Positions 15,908 to 24,020 of a stretch of DNA of 39,726 nt are shown here, in pieces (within the stretch, counting starts at the first letter, position 1; each line of letters starts with the position of its first letter). The notes beneath the pieces are model-generated. The model did not search any database. It was not told the DNA's origin and saw only the letters and a list, made by a program, of their open reading frames with translations. Source of the stretch: Acidovorax sp. Root219 (GTDB lineage Bacteria > Pseudomonadota > Gammaproteobacteria > Burkholderiales > Burkholderiaceae_C); contig NZ_LMIJ01000001.1 in NCBI RefSeq assembly GCF_001428665.1, forward strand, positions 142,951 through 182,676, written 5' to 3'. The position numbers and the translations under genes are program-made.

Positions 15908-17200
15908 TTATGCAGCTACAAATTCATTCCATTTCTGGACCATGTAGTTGTTTTCGTCCATCAGTGCGTTCCAGCAGGCGATGCCGCCCATGCGCGACTC
16001 GTAGCTGCCGCCGTCGCGCACCGCGCCGGTCTTGGCCAGCACGTCACCATTGGGGCTCTTGATGTCCTGCGTGGCGGGCTTGCCTTCCATCCAGTAGGCC
16101 CACTCGTAGGCTTCCATCTTGGACTTGGCGGTCTCCAGCACGGCGCTGTAGTAGCCCTGGCGGTTCAGGTAGGCACCGGCCCAGCCATCGAGGAACCAGT
16201 TGATGAACTCGTACGCGCCGTCGAGCTTGCGACCCGACAGCGTGGCCGGCAGGCCGAAGCCGGCGGCCCAGGCGCGGTAGCCTTCCTTCAGGGGCTGGAA
16301 GTTGCAGGCAATACCCTTGGTGCGCACGGCCGTGACGGCCGGGCTCCACATCGACTGGATCACCACTTCGCCCGATGCCATCAGGTTCACCGACTCGTTG
16401 AAGTCCTTCCACAGCGCGCGGAACTGGCCCTGCTTCTTGGCCTCGATCAGGGTCTTGATCGTGAGATCGATCTCCTTCTTGGTCATGTTGCCCTTGTCGG
16501 GGTACTTGTAGATACCCATGGCCTCGACCACCATGGCGGCGTCCATGATGCCGATGGAGGGGATGTTCAGGATCGCGGTCTTGCCCTTGAACTCGGGGTT
16601 GAGCAGCTCGGCCCAGGAGTTGATGGGGCGCTTGATCAGGTCGGGGCGAATGCCCAGCGTGTCGGCGTTGTACACGGTGGGGATCAGCGACATGAACTGC
16701 GTGGGCGCCGTCGCGAACTTCTTGGACTTCTCGCCCTCCAGGTAGATCACCTTCTTGGGCGCGGTGCCCTGGTCGCCCACGGCCTTGCCGGCCACCATGC
16801 CGTTGGTGAACAGCGTGGTGATCTTGTCGGCGTTCTTGATGCGCTTGGTGTCGATGCCCTTGAGGTTGCCGGTGGGCACGATCTTCTTGAGCGAGAAGTA
16901 TTCGGTGTCGATCAGGTCGAAGCTGTTGGGCGCGGTCACGGCGCGCTTGGTCACGTCGTCGGTGGTCACGGCCACGTACTGGATCTCGATGCCGGTGTCG
17001 GCCTTGAACTTCTCGGCAATCGCCTTGTCCTGGTTCACGGCCGTGCCCAGGTAGCGCAGCACGATCTTTTCCTGCGAATGGACGGCCGGGAACACGCCAG
17101 CGGCCAGGATGCCCGCCGTGCCCTTGAGCAGCGAGCGGCGCTGCACGCCGGTGGCGTCAGAGGCAACAGCGGGGGAATCGGCACGAGAGTCGTCGGACAT
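15908..17200 (-). CDS. ABC transporter periplasmic substrate-binding protein, PotD-like, Tat-type signal
   Basis: This 430-aa extracellular solute-binding protein of the polyamine-type family has an N-terminal twin-arginine signal: R21-R22 in RRSLLKG followed by a hydrophobic stretch (TAGILAAGVFPAV) and likely cleavage near residue 42. The mature part begins EKIVLRYLGTAVNQDKAIAEKF. AAGGAG 7 nt before ATG 17200 sets the start; the open frame extends 16 codons further. It is longer than E. coli PotD (about 348 aa). It works with the adjacent permeases and ATPase; the ligand is unknown and need not be a polyamine. Confidence 0.88.
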   Translation of the reverse strand: MSDDSRADSPAVASDATGVQRRSLLKGTAGILAAGVFPAVHSQEKIVLRYLGTAVNQDKAIAEKFKADTGIEIQYVAVTTDDVTKRAVTAPNSFDLIDTEYFSLKKIVPTGNLKGIDTKRIKNADKITTLFTNGMVAGKAVGDQGTAPKKVIYLEGEKSKKFATAPTQFMSLIPTVYNADTLGIRPDLIKRPINSWAELLNPEFKGKTAILNIPSIGIMDAAMVVEAMGIYKYPDKGNMTKKEIDLTIKTLIEAKKQGQFRALWKDFNESVNLMASGEVVIQSMWSPAVTAVRTKGIACNFQPLKEGYRAWAAGFGLPATLSGRKLDGAYEFINWFLDGWAGAYLNRQGYYSAVLETAKSKMEAYEWAYWMEGKPATQDIKSPNGDVLAKTGAVRDGGSYESRMGGIACWNALMDENNYMVQKWNEFVAA

Positions 17201-17266
17201 GGGAGAGCTCCTTGGTTTACAAAGTGGAGGGGTGGAAACAGCGGACAACGAAAGAATGAGAAAAAC

Positions 17267-18367
17267 TCAGGCAGGCACGGCCTGGGCATTAACCGTCGCC
17301 ACGGGCGCGGGCACAGGTGCCGCCTGCGGGGAGAGGGGATGGGCCTGCTCGGGCGTCCAATGCAACTGCACCGCCTGCCCCACCGCATAGGGCTGTGCGG
17401 CAAAAGCGGCTTCGGAGACCATCACCGAATACGCCGCCGTGGCATTCGCCGACAGGGCCACGCCCTGCTTTTGCAGGCCCAGCAGCACGTAGGTGCCCTG
17501 GTACTCCACGTCAGTCACCACGGCCTGCATGTGCAGGGCGCCCCAGGGCAGCGGCGTGCCCTGCGGCAGCACCTGCAGGTGGTCAGTACGCACGCCGACC
17601 TTGCCACCCTCCGTATCGATCACGTTGTGGCCGCCCATGAAGCGCGCCACGAACTCGCTGGCGGGCCGGTTGTAGACCTCGTGCGGTGAGCCCACCTGCT
17701 CGATCACGCCGTGGTTCATCACCACCATGGTGTCGGCCAGGGCCATGGCCTCTTCCTGCGAGTGGGTCACATGGATGAAGGTCAGGCCCAACTCCTTTTG
17801 CCAGCGGCGCAACTCGGCACGCATCTGGATGCGCAAGAAGGGGTCCAGCGCCGACAAGGGCTCATCGAGCAGCAGCACGCGCGGCTGGGTGATCAGGGCG
17901 CGGGCCAGCGCCACGCGCTGCTGCTGCCCGCCCGAGAGCTCGGCCGGCTTGCGCTCGGCCAGGTGGCCCATGGCCACGCGCTCCAGCAGATCCCGCGCCT
18001 TGGCCTGGCGCTCGGCCTTGGCCACGCCCTTCATCTTGAGGCTGAAGGCCACGTTGTCCAGAGCCGAAAGGTGCGGGAACAGCGCGAAGCTCTGGAACAT
18101 CATGGCCGTGCCGCGCGCGGCGGCGGGCAGGTCGGTGATGTTGCGGTTTTCGAGCAATATGTCGCCGCTGGTCACTGATTCGTGCCCGGCGATCATGCGC
18201 AGCGTGGTGCTCTTGCCGCAGCCCGAAGGGCCCAGCAGGCAGCAGTAGCTGCCGCTGGCGATACGCAGGTCGATGGCGTCCACGGCGGGCTTGCCGCTGG
18301 CGTAGCGCTTGGTGAGCGCCACGATCTCGATGGCGGCCGGGGGCTGGGCAGGCGTGGTGTCTTGCAT
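17267..18367 (-). CDS. ABC transporter ATP-binding protein, PotA-like
   Basis: This 366-aa ATPase has Walker A GPSGCGKST (46-54), a Q-loop MMFQSFALFPHLSALDN, signature LSGGQQQR, Walker B LLLDEPLSALD and a C-terminal TOBE domain (about 275-350). ATG 18367 (MQDTTPAQPP) is chosen; the longer frame to 18550 would read through the palindromic operator region, and its extra residues match nothing in the family. It is the first gene of the operon potA-potD-potB-potC-gntR-racemase-like on the minus strand. Confidence 0.92.
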   Translation of the reverse strand: MQDTTPAQPPAAIEIVALTKRYASGKPAVDAIDLRIASGSYCCLLGPSGCGKSTTLRMIAGHESVTSGDILLENRNITDLPAAARGTAMMFQSFALFPHLSALDNVAFSLKMKGVAKAERQAKARDLLERVAMGHLAERKPAELSGGQQQRVALARALITQPRVLLLDEPLSALDPFLRIQMRAELRRWQKELGLTFIHVTHSQEEAMALADTMVVMNHGVIEQVGSPHEVYNRPASEFVARFMGGHNVIDTEGGKVGVRTDHLQVLPQGTPLPWGALHMQAVVTDVEYQGTYVLLGLQKQGVALSANATAAYSVMVSEAAFAAQPYAVGQAVQLHWTPEQAHPLSPQAAPVPAPVATVNAQAVPA

Positions 18368-18416
18368 GCCAGGGTCTACGCAATCCACGTGCCAGCTTTT
18401 GCGCACAATGTTTCTG

Positions 18417-18436
18417 GCAGTTTGTATACAAAATGC
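18417..18436 (-). promoter_or_regulatory. Candidate GntR operator upstream of the importer operon
   Basis: TTTGTATACAAA (18421-18432) is a perfect 12-bp palindrome, extended to an imperfect 20-bp dyad GCAg...aTGC. FadR/FCD-type GntR regulators typically bind short palindromes with TGT/ACA half-sites, and the operon encodes such a regulator. It lies 54-65 bp before the PotA-like ATG and could overlap a -10 element (TATACA on the minus strand). Confidence 0.6.
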
Positions 18437-18632
18437 ACCGACATCGTGCGCAACCTCGCCTGCCAGGGGCTTGCGGCACCAAAAACGAACGTCGCGCTCC
18501 GGCCACATACGCCATTCGGCACCATCTGCGCACACTGGACAAAGGCCCATGCTGCCCGGTCGCTGGCTATACTGGCCAGTCGCAGAAACATTTCTTTACG
18601 AGGCGCCCCCCGTCCCACCGCAGTACTGCAGG

Positions 18633-19766
18633 ATGACGAATCTCGACCCTCGCTCCATGATCGCCCTGGCGGGATTCATGTCCGCCCTGATGGCCATCGT
18701 GCTGGCCTGCATGCGGCGCTATTACCCGGCCCACATCCGGGGCATCGGCTCGTGGGCGGCGGCGCCGGTGTTCTGGCTGGCATCCACCGCCCTCTTCAGC
18801 GCGCGCGGCCTGCTGCCCGACTGGATGAGTCTGGTGGGGGCCAACATGCTGCTGGTGCTGGGCACCATCACCTACTACATGGGTACCCGCGCGTTTCTGG
18901 GGCATGCGCACACCTGGCGCATCTGGGGCGGGGTGCTGGCCGTGTGCTTCGGGGTTTTCACCTGGCTGTCCTTCGGCTGGCCCAACTACAGCGTGCGGCT
19001 CTCCTTCTTCACGCTGGTGATGTCCTGCATCTACGGCGCCCAGTTGCGCTTTCTATTGCGCCACGGGGGCAGCAACTTCCCCGTGCGGCTGGTGGAGGTG
19101 GTGCTGGTGCTGCACCTCACGGTGCTGCTGGTGCGGCTTGGCTCCATCTTCGCGGGGTTCGCGGGCGACAACCTCATGGAACCATCGGTCTACCAGAACC
19201 TGTACATCGGCGCCTACGCGCTCACGGTGCTCATGCTCTCCATCGGCGCGCTGCTCATGGCCACCGACCGGCTGCGCACCGAACTCGAACACCTGGCCAC
19301 ACACGACTCGCTGACCCCGGCGCTCAACCGGCGCGCGCTGCTGCAGCGCTGTGAAGAAGAACTGGAGCGCGCGCGCCGCTACGGCGGCGGCCCCTCGCTG
19401 ATGATGCTGGACCTGGACCATTTCAAGGCCGTGAACGACAGCTGCGGCCACCAGCATGGCGATGCGGTGCTGGTCCACTTCGTGCAGCGCACCCTGTCCG
19501 TGCTGCGCACGCCCGACCGCATGGGCCGCTATGGCGGCGAAGAGTTCATGGTGGTGCTGCCCGGCACCGATGCCGTCGCAGCGCTCAACGTGGCCCGGCG
19601 CATCCACGCCACGCTGGCCGTAGGCCACCCGCTCGATTGCCGGGTGAGCATCGGCCTGACGCAATGGAGCGGCCCCGGCGACACGCTGGACGCCATGCTC
19701 ACGCGCGCCGACCAGGCGCTTTACCAAGCCAAGGCACAGGGGCGCAATCAGACTGCCGTCGGCTGA
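18633..19766 (+). CDS. Membrane-bound diguanylate cyclase (GGDEF domain)
   Basis: This 377-aa protein has an N-terminal region of about six to seven membrane helices (residues about 8-208) and a C-terminal GGDEF domain (about 220-375). The catalytic site reads GGEEF (301-305), the substrate motif DLDHFKAVND is intact, and an RxxD inhibitory I-site (R292-TP-D295) lies five residues before GGEEF. It should make c-di-GMP with product inhibition, in response to an unknown membrane signal. The open frame extends far upstream without domain content; ATG 18633 is used. Its last 19 bp overlap the convergent CitE-like gene. Confidence 0.9.
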   Translation: MTNLDPRSMIALAGFMSALMAIVLACMRRYYPAHIRGIGSWAAAPVFWLASTALFSARGLLPDWMSLVGANMLLVLGTITYYMGTRAFLGHAHTWRIWGGVLAVCFGVFTWLSFGWPNYSVRLSFFTLVMSCIYGAQLRFLLRHGGSNFPVRLVEVVLVLHLTVLLVRLGSIFAGFAGDNLMEPSVYQNLYIGAYALTVLMLSIGALLMATDRLRTELEHLATHDSLTPALNRRALLQRCEEELERARRYGGGPSLMMLDLDHFKAVNDSCGHQHGDAVLVHFVQRTLSVLRTPDRMGRYGGEEFMVVLPGTDAVAALNVARRIHATLAVGHPLDCRVSIGLTQWSGPGDTLDAMLTRADQALYQAKAQGRNQTAVG

Positions 19767-20623
19767 TCCCCTGCGCGGGCCAGCAGGCGCGCCGCCAGCG
19801 CCAACACCGGCGCGTCGACCATGCGGCCGTCGAGCCGGAACACCGCCCCGCCATGCGCAGGCGCTTCGTCCAGCACGCGGCGCGCCCACGCGAGCGCGGC
19901 AGGGTCGGGCGCAAAGGCGGCCTGCACAGGCGCCACCTGCGCAGGGTGAATGCACAGCTTGCCGCCAAAGCCCATGCGCCGGCTGCGCGCCGTGTCCTCG
20001 GCCAGGCGCGCCAGGTCGTCGGTGGCCGTGGTCACACCATCCACCGGCGCGGCCAGCCCGGCGCGGCGCGAGGCGCGCACCAGCGCCAGGCGCACGGGCA
20101 GCAGCTCGGCCTCGTCGGCAGCGCATTCCAGCCCCAAGTCCACCTGGAAGTCGAGGTGGCCAAACGCCAGCCGCACCACCTGCGGCGCCTGCGCCAGTGC
20201 ATCCAGCGCATCCAGCCCCGCATTCGACTCGACCAGCGGCACCAGCAGGCCCTGGGGCCCCAGCGCCCGGGCCAAGGCCCCCAGCTCCGCTGCCGACTCG
20301 GCCTTGGCCAGCATGGCACCGGCCAGGCCCTGGGCCACGCAGGCGGCCACGGCCACCACATCGTCGGCATGCCACGGCGTGTCGGCGGCATTGGTGCGCA
20401 CCAGCAGGCGCGCACGCTGCGCTGGCTCCAAAGCCTTCACGGCGGCCAGCAAGGCCGTGCGCGCGGCCGCCTTCTCGCCAGGCGCCACTGCGTCCTCCAG
20501 GTCCACGACCACCGCACCTGCGCCGCTGGCCAGGGCCTTGGCGATGCGCTCGGGCCGAGTGGCAGGAACGAAGAGGAAGGTCGTCGCGCGAGCTATTGCC
20601 TGGTGGGTGGAAGGCACTGCCAT
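19748..20623 (-). CDS. CitE-like HpcH/HpaI aldolase family acyl-CoA lyase
   Basis: This 291-aa TIM-barrel protein of the CitE-like family contains FVPATRPERIAKAL, VVVDLEDAVAPGEK (42-46 LEDAV), a KAES motif near 107, the Mg ligands E132 (LVES) and D158 (FGHLDFQVDLG), and GFGGKLCIHPAQV. Relatives cleave citramalyl-CoA, malyl-CoA or beta-methylmalyl-CoA to acetyl-CoA or propionyl-CoA and a 2-oxoacid. Its start overlaps the upstream CoA-transferase stop by one base (TGATG), so the pair is translationally coupled. Together they suggest activation and cleavage of a hydroxy- or unsaturated dicarboxylate. The exact substrate is not readable. Confidence 0.88.
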   Translation of the reverse strand: MAVPSTHQAIARATTFLFVPATRPERIAKALASGAGAVVVDLEDAVAPGEKAAARTALLAAVKALEPAQRARLLVRTNAADTPWHADDVVAVAACVAQGLAGAMLAKAESAAELGALARALGPQGLLVPLVESNAGLDALDALAQAPQVVRLAFGHLDFQVDLGLECAADEAELLPVRLALVRASRRAGLAAPVDGVTTATDDLARLAEDTARSRRMGFGGKLCIHPAQVAPVQAAFAPDPAALAWARRVLDEAPAHGGAVFRLDGRMVDAPVLALAARLLARAGDQPTAV

Positions 20624-21804
20624 CAGATCGCCTTGCTGGCGCGCAGCGCCGCCAAGTGCCCGTCGCCACGGCCCAGAGAGCGCAGGATGGCCTCGGTGTG
20701 CTCGCCCACGGCGGGTATCGGGTCCATGCGGTAGTCGAAGCTGCTGTGTGCCCCGGGTGGCAGCAAAGCGTCGAGTGGCCCTTCGGGCGTGCCCACCTGC
20801 TGCACGCGGCCGCGTGCCTGCAACTGCGGGTGCGCCCAGACCTCGGCCATGGTGTTCATGCGCGCGTTGGCAATGCGCGCCGCTTCCAGCCGCTCGATGA
20901 CCTGCGCGGCCGTGAGCGTGCCGAACACGGCGAGGATCAGGGCCTTGAGTTCGGCCCGGTGCGCGTTACGCCGGGCATTGCTGTCAAAGCGCGGGTCGGC
21001 TGCCAGCGGCGGTTGCAGCAGCACATGCTCGCAGAACAGCTTCCACTCCCGCTCGTTCTGCAGGCCCAGCATCACCGTGCCGCCATCGCCGGCCAGAAAG
21101 GGGCCGTAGGGGTAGATGGTGGCATGCGATGCGGCATTGCGCGGCGGCGGCGTGGCTCCGCCGTAGGCGTAGTACATCGGAAAGCCCATCCACTCGGCCA
21201 GCGATTCGAGCATGGAGACATCGATGCGCGAGCCCTGCCCCGTCTTCTCGCGCTGCATCAGCGCAGCCAGCACGCCGGTGTAGGCATACATGCCGGCCGC
21301 GATGTCGGCGATGGAGTTGCCCGACTTGCAGGGCTCCTCGGGCGTGCCGGTTACCGACAGGTAGCCCGCCTCGCTCTGGATCAGCAGGTCATACGCCTTC
21401 TTGTCTCGGTAGGGGCCATCGCCGCCATAGCCCGAGATATCGCAGACGATGAGGCGCGGGTTGTGGGCGCTCAGCGCATCCCACGACAGGCCCATGCGCG
21501 CAGTGGCGCCGGGCGCGAGGTTCTGCACCAGCACATCGGCACTGGCCAGCAGCTCCCACAGCACCGCCAGTGCTTCAGGCTGCTTGAGGTCGAGCGTGAG
21601 GCTTTCCTTGGAGCGGTTGACCCAGACGAAGTGCGAGGCCATGCCCTCCGCCCTTGTGTCGTAGTCGCGCGCAAAGTCGCCGCCGCCGGGGCGCTCGACC
21701 TTGATCACGCGGGCGCCCAGGTCGGCCAACTGGCGGGTGCAGAACGGGGCGGCGATCGCATGCTCGAGCGACACCACGGTGATGTGGTCCAGGGGGCGGG
21801 TCAT
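20623..21804 (-). CDS. Class III (CaiB/BaiF, formyl-CoA transferase family) CoA-transferase
   Basis: This 393-aa protein contains VVSLEHAIAAPFCTRQLADLGARVIKVERPGGGDFAR, the VWVNRSKESLTLDLK segment and the catalytic aspartate D139 in KAYDLLIQSEAG. Its length fits family III (about 390-430 aa). These enzymes move CoA between acids, often from succinyl-CoA to a dicarboxylate. The start MTRPLDHITV at 21804 is chosen; 30 more upstream codons are open but overlap the preceding Bug gene. It is coupled to the CitE-like lyase downstream and preceded 16 bp upstream by the Bug gene, implying one operon for uptake, activation and cleavage of an organic acid. Confidence 0.9.
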   Translation of the reverse strand: MTRPLDHITVVSLEHAIAAPFCTRQLADLGARVIKVERPGGGDFARDYDTRAEGMASHFVWVNRSKESLTLDLKQPEALAVLWELLASADVLVQNLAPGATARMGLSWDALSAHNPRLIVCDISGYGGDGPYRDKKAYDLLIQSEAGYLSVTGTPEEPCKSGNSIADIAAGMYAYTGVLAALMQREKTGQGSRIDVSMLESLAEWMGFPMYYAYGGATPPPRNAASHATIYPYGPFLAGDGGTVMLGLQNEREWKLFCEHVLLQPPLAADPRFDSNARRNAHRAELKALILAVFGTLTAAQVIERLEAARIANARMNTMAEVWAHPQLQARGRVQQVGTPEGPLDALLPPGAHSSFDYRMDPIPAVGEHTEAILRSLGRGDGHLAALRASKAI

Positions 21805-21820
21805 TGGCTGGCTCCCGTGC

Positions 21821-22807
21821 TCAGTCGACTGTCGCGCCGGAGGTCTTGACCACCTTGGCCCACTTGGCCAGGTCCTCCTGCAGCAGCGCGGCAAATTGCT
21901 CGGGCGTGGTCTTGGGCGCGATCTCCACGCCCTGCGCCTCCAGGCGCTCGCGCAGGTCCTTCGCGGCCATGCCCGTGGCCATGCCGTCCTGCAGTTTGGC
22001 CTGGATGTCGGCGGGCAAGCCTGCGGGCGCGAACAGCCCGATCCACAGCGTGCCGTTGTAACCGGCCACCGTTTCGGCGATGGTGGGTACCTCGGGCAGC
22101 ACGGGCGAGCGCGTGGCGCCGCTCACGGCCAGGGCGCGCAGCTTGCCGGCCTTGATGTGCGACAGCGCCGAGGGCATGCTGGCGAACACCATGGGCAACT
22201 GGCCGCCCAGCACGTCGTTGATGGCCGGGGCCACGCCCTTGTAGGGCACATGCTGCAGCTGGATGCCGGCCATGCTGTTGAGCATTTCACCAAGCAGGTG
22301 GTTGAGCGTGCCATTGCCGGCCGAGGCGTACTGGTAGTGGCCCGGCTTGGCCTTGGCCAACGCCACCAGCTCGGCCATGTTGCGCGCGGGGAAGGACGGG
22401 TTCACCAGCAGCACGTTGGGCACGGCACCGATCAGGCCCACGGGCTTGAAGTCCTTGACCGGATCGAACCCAGGGTTCTTGAACAGCGCCGGGTTGATGG
22501 CCTGGCTGCTGCTGATGGTCATGAGCAGCGTGTAGCCGTCCTTCGGGGCTTTCGCCACATACTGCGTGCCGATATTGCCGCCCGCACCGGGCCGGTTCTC
22601 CACCACGGTGGCGCCACCCAGCACTTCGCCCAGCTTCTGGCTCACCAGGCGGCCCACGATGTCGTTGGTGCCGCCTGCAGCCTGGGGAACGACCATCACG
22701 ATGGGGCGGCTGGGGTAGCTGGCCTGGGCCGCTGCCCACAGGGGTGCGGCCAGCAGGGCAGCAAGGGCGGTGCGGCGCGCGATGGCGCTGGGCGTGGCGA
22801 AGTTCAT
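21821..22807 (-). CDS. Tripartite tricarboxylate transporter (Bug) family substrate-binding protein
   Basis: This 328-aa protein has an N-terminal export signal (SAIARRTALAALLAAPLWAAAQA) and the Bug family core: PSRPIVMVVPQAAGGTNDIVGR, ENRPGAGGNIGTQYVAKAPKDGY, LQHVPYKGVAPAINDVLGGQ. AAGGAG lies about 9 nt before ATG 22807; the longer frame to 22882 is disfavoured. First gene of the operon bug-CoA transferase-CitE, divergent from the LysR gene at 22942. It probably delivers the acid handled by the two enzymes; no membrane transporter genes are adjacent. Confidence 0.9.
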   Translation of the reverse strand: MNFATPSAIARRTALAALLAAPLWAAAQASYPSRPIVMVVPQAAGGTNDIVGRLVSQKLGEVLGGATVVENRPGAGGNIGTQYVAKAPKDGYTLLMTISSSQAINPALFKNPGFDPVKDFKPVGLIGAVPNVLLVNPSFPARNMAELVALAKAKPGHYQYASAGNGTLNHLLGEMLNSMAGIQLQHVPYKGVAPAINDVLGGQLPMVFASMPSALSHIKAGKLRALAVSGATRSPVLPEVPTIAETVAGYNGTLWIGLFAPAGLPADIQAKLQDGMATGMAAKDLRERLEAQGVEIAPKTTPEQFAALLQEDLAKWAKVVKTSGATVD

Positions 22808-22827
22808 GCGGTTTGTCTCCTTGGCGT

Positions 22828-22843
22828 GTTCTCGAACGAGCAC
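22828..22843. promoter_or_regulatory. Candidate LysR dyad between bug and lysR
   Basis: CTCG-AA-CGAG (22831-22840), flanked by GTT and CAC, forms a 16-bp imperfect dyad in the 134-bp divergent intergenic region. It lies close to the bug start, where a LysR regulator site could sit. Motif evidence is weak. Confidence 0.25.
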
Positions 22844-22941
22844 GGATGTTCGCCGCCCCGGCGCCTGCGCACAATCACGCATTTCAGAACCAAGCCTTCG
22901 CCAGAACCGAAACCTGGCACCTGCGGCAGTAACATGCGGCC

Positions 22942-23874
22942 ATGCAATTCGACCTGACCGACCTGCGCCTGTTCGTGCTCACAGCCGAGCAAGGCGCCCT
23001 CTCGCGGGCCGCCGCCGCACGCCACCTGTCGCTGGCGGCGGCCAGTGCGCGCATCAAGGCACTGGAGCAGCAGGCGGGCATGCCGCTCCTGTACCGCGAA
23101 GCGCGCGGCATGCGCCCCACGCCGGCGGGCGAGGCCTTTTTGCACCATGCACGCGGCGTACTGCGCCAGACCGAGCAGTTGCGCGCCGACCTGCAGGAGT
23201 ACAGCGGCGGCCTGCGCGGCCATGTGCGGGTGTTCGCCAACACCACGGCGGTGACGGACTTCATGCCCGAGATCCTGCCCGCCTTCCTCGCGGCCAATCC
23301 GCGCGTGAACGTGGAGCTTCAGGAAAAACCGAACGCCGAGATCCCGCGCGGTGTGCTCGACGGGCGCGCCGACATCGGCATCGTCGCCGGCCAGGTGGAC
23401 ACGCTGGGCCTCACCGCCATCCACTTCAGCACCGACCGGCTGGCGCTGGTGGTGCCGCGTGGCCACCGTTTTGCGCGGCGCCGGCGCATGGCCTTCTCCG
23501 AAACGCTGGACGAGCCCATGGTGGGCATGCACCCGGCCAGCACGCTGCAGACCTTCCTGGCCCAGGTGACCGAGCAACTGGGCCAGCCGCAGAAGCTGCG
23601 CGTGCAGCTGTCCAGCTTCGACGCCATGTGCCGCATGATCGGTGCCGGCGTGGGCATCGGCATCGTGCCCGAGAGCGCCGCCCGGCGCTACCTCGCCCCC
23701 ATGGGCCTGGTGCAGATCGACCTGGAAGACGCCTGGAGCGTGCGCGAGCGCTACATCCTGGTGCGCGAGGAAGCGCGCATGCCGGCGTATGCGCAGTCGC
23801 TGATCGACCTGCTGTGTGCGCACCACCAGAAGCCGCTGGCACCTGCGCCCAAGCTACGCAAGCGGCGCTCCTGA
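22942..23874 (+). CDS. LysR-type transcriptional regulator
   Basis: This 310-aa LTTR has an N-terminal HTH (about 1-62; RAAAARHLSLAAASARIKALEQQ) and an effector domain (about 88-295; GADIGIV-type strand GRADIGIVAGQVD, then GAGVGIGIVPESAA). It is divergent from bug-CoA transferase-CitE and is expected to control that operon. The C-terminus is basic (KLRKRRS). The ligand is unknown, probably the acid or CoA-ester precursor degraded by the operon. Confidence 0.88.
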   Translation: MQFDLTDLRLFVLTAEQGALSRAAAARHLSLAAASARIKALEQQAGMPLLYREARGMRPTPAGEAFLHHARGVLRQTEQLRADLQEYSGGLRGHVRVFANTTAVTDFMPEILPAFLAANPRVNVELQEKPNAEIPRGVLDGRADIGIVAGQVDTLGLTAIHFSTDRLALVVPRGHRFARRRRMAFSETLDEPMVGMHPASTLQTFLAQVTEQLGQPQKLRVQLSSFDAMCRMIGAGVGIGIVPESAARRYLAPMGLVQIDLEDAWSVRERYILVREEARMPAYAQSLIDLLCAHHQKPLAPAPKLRKRRS

Positions 23875-24020
23875 CAACCGTTGGCGCGCGCGATGATGGA
23901 CCACGGCGGCTTTCAGATCGCTTTCTGACCCTGGCACGCGCCAACCCTGAAAGCAGATTGACAGCTTCACATCCCTAGCCTTCAGGGCAGACGGTGATAT
24001 TGCCGCGACCTGGAGACAAG

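Noticed and set aside
18309..18632. 108-codon N-terminal extension of the diguanylate cyclase
   Set aside because: It reads through the divergent promoter and operator region and part of the PotA-like gene, and contains no domain.
23958..23963. TTGACA upstream of the MBL lipoprotein gene
   Set aside because: A good -35 element, but no acceptable -10 at 16-18 bp, so it was not called as a promoter.
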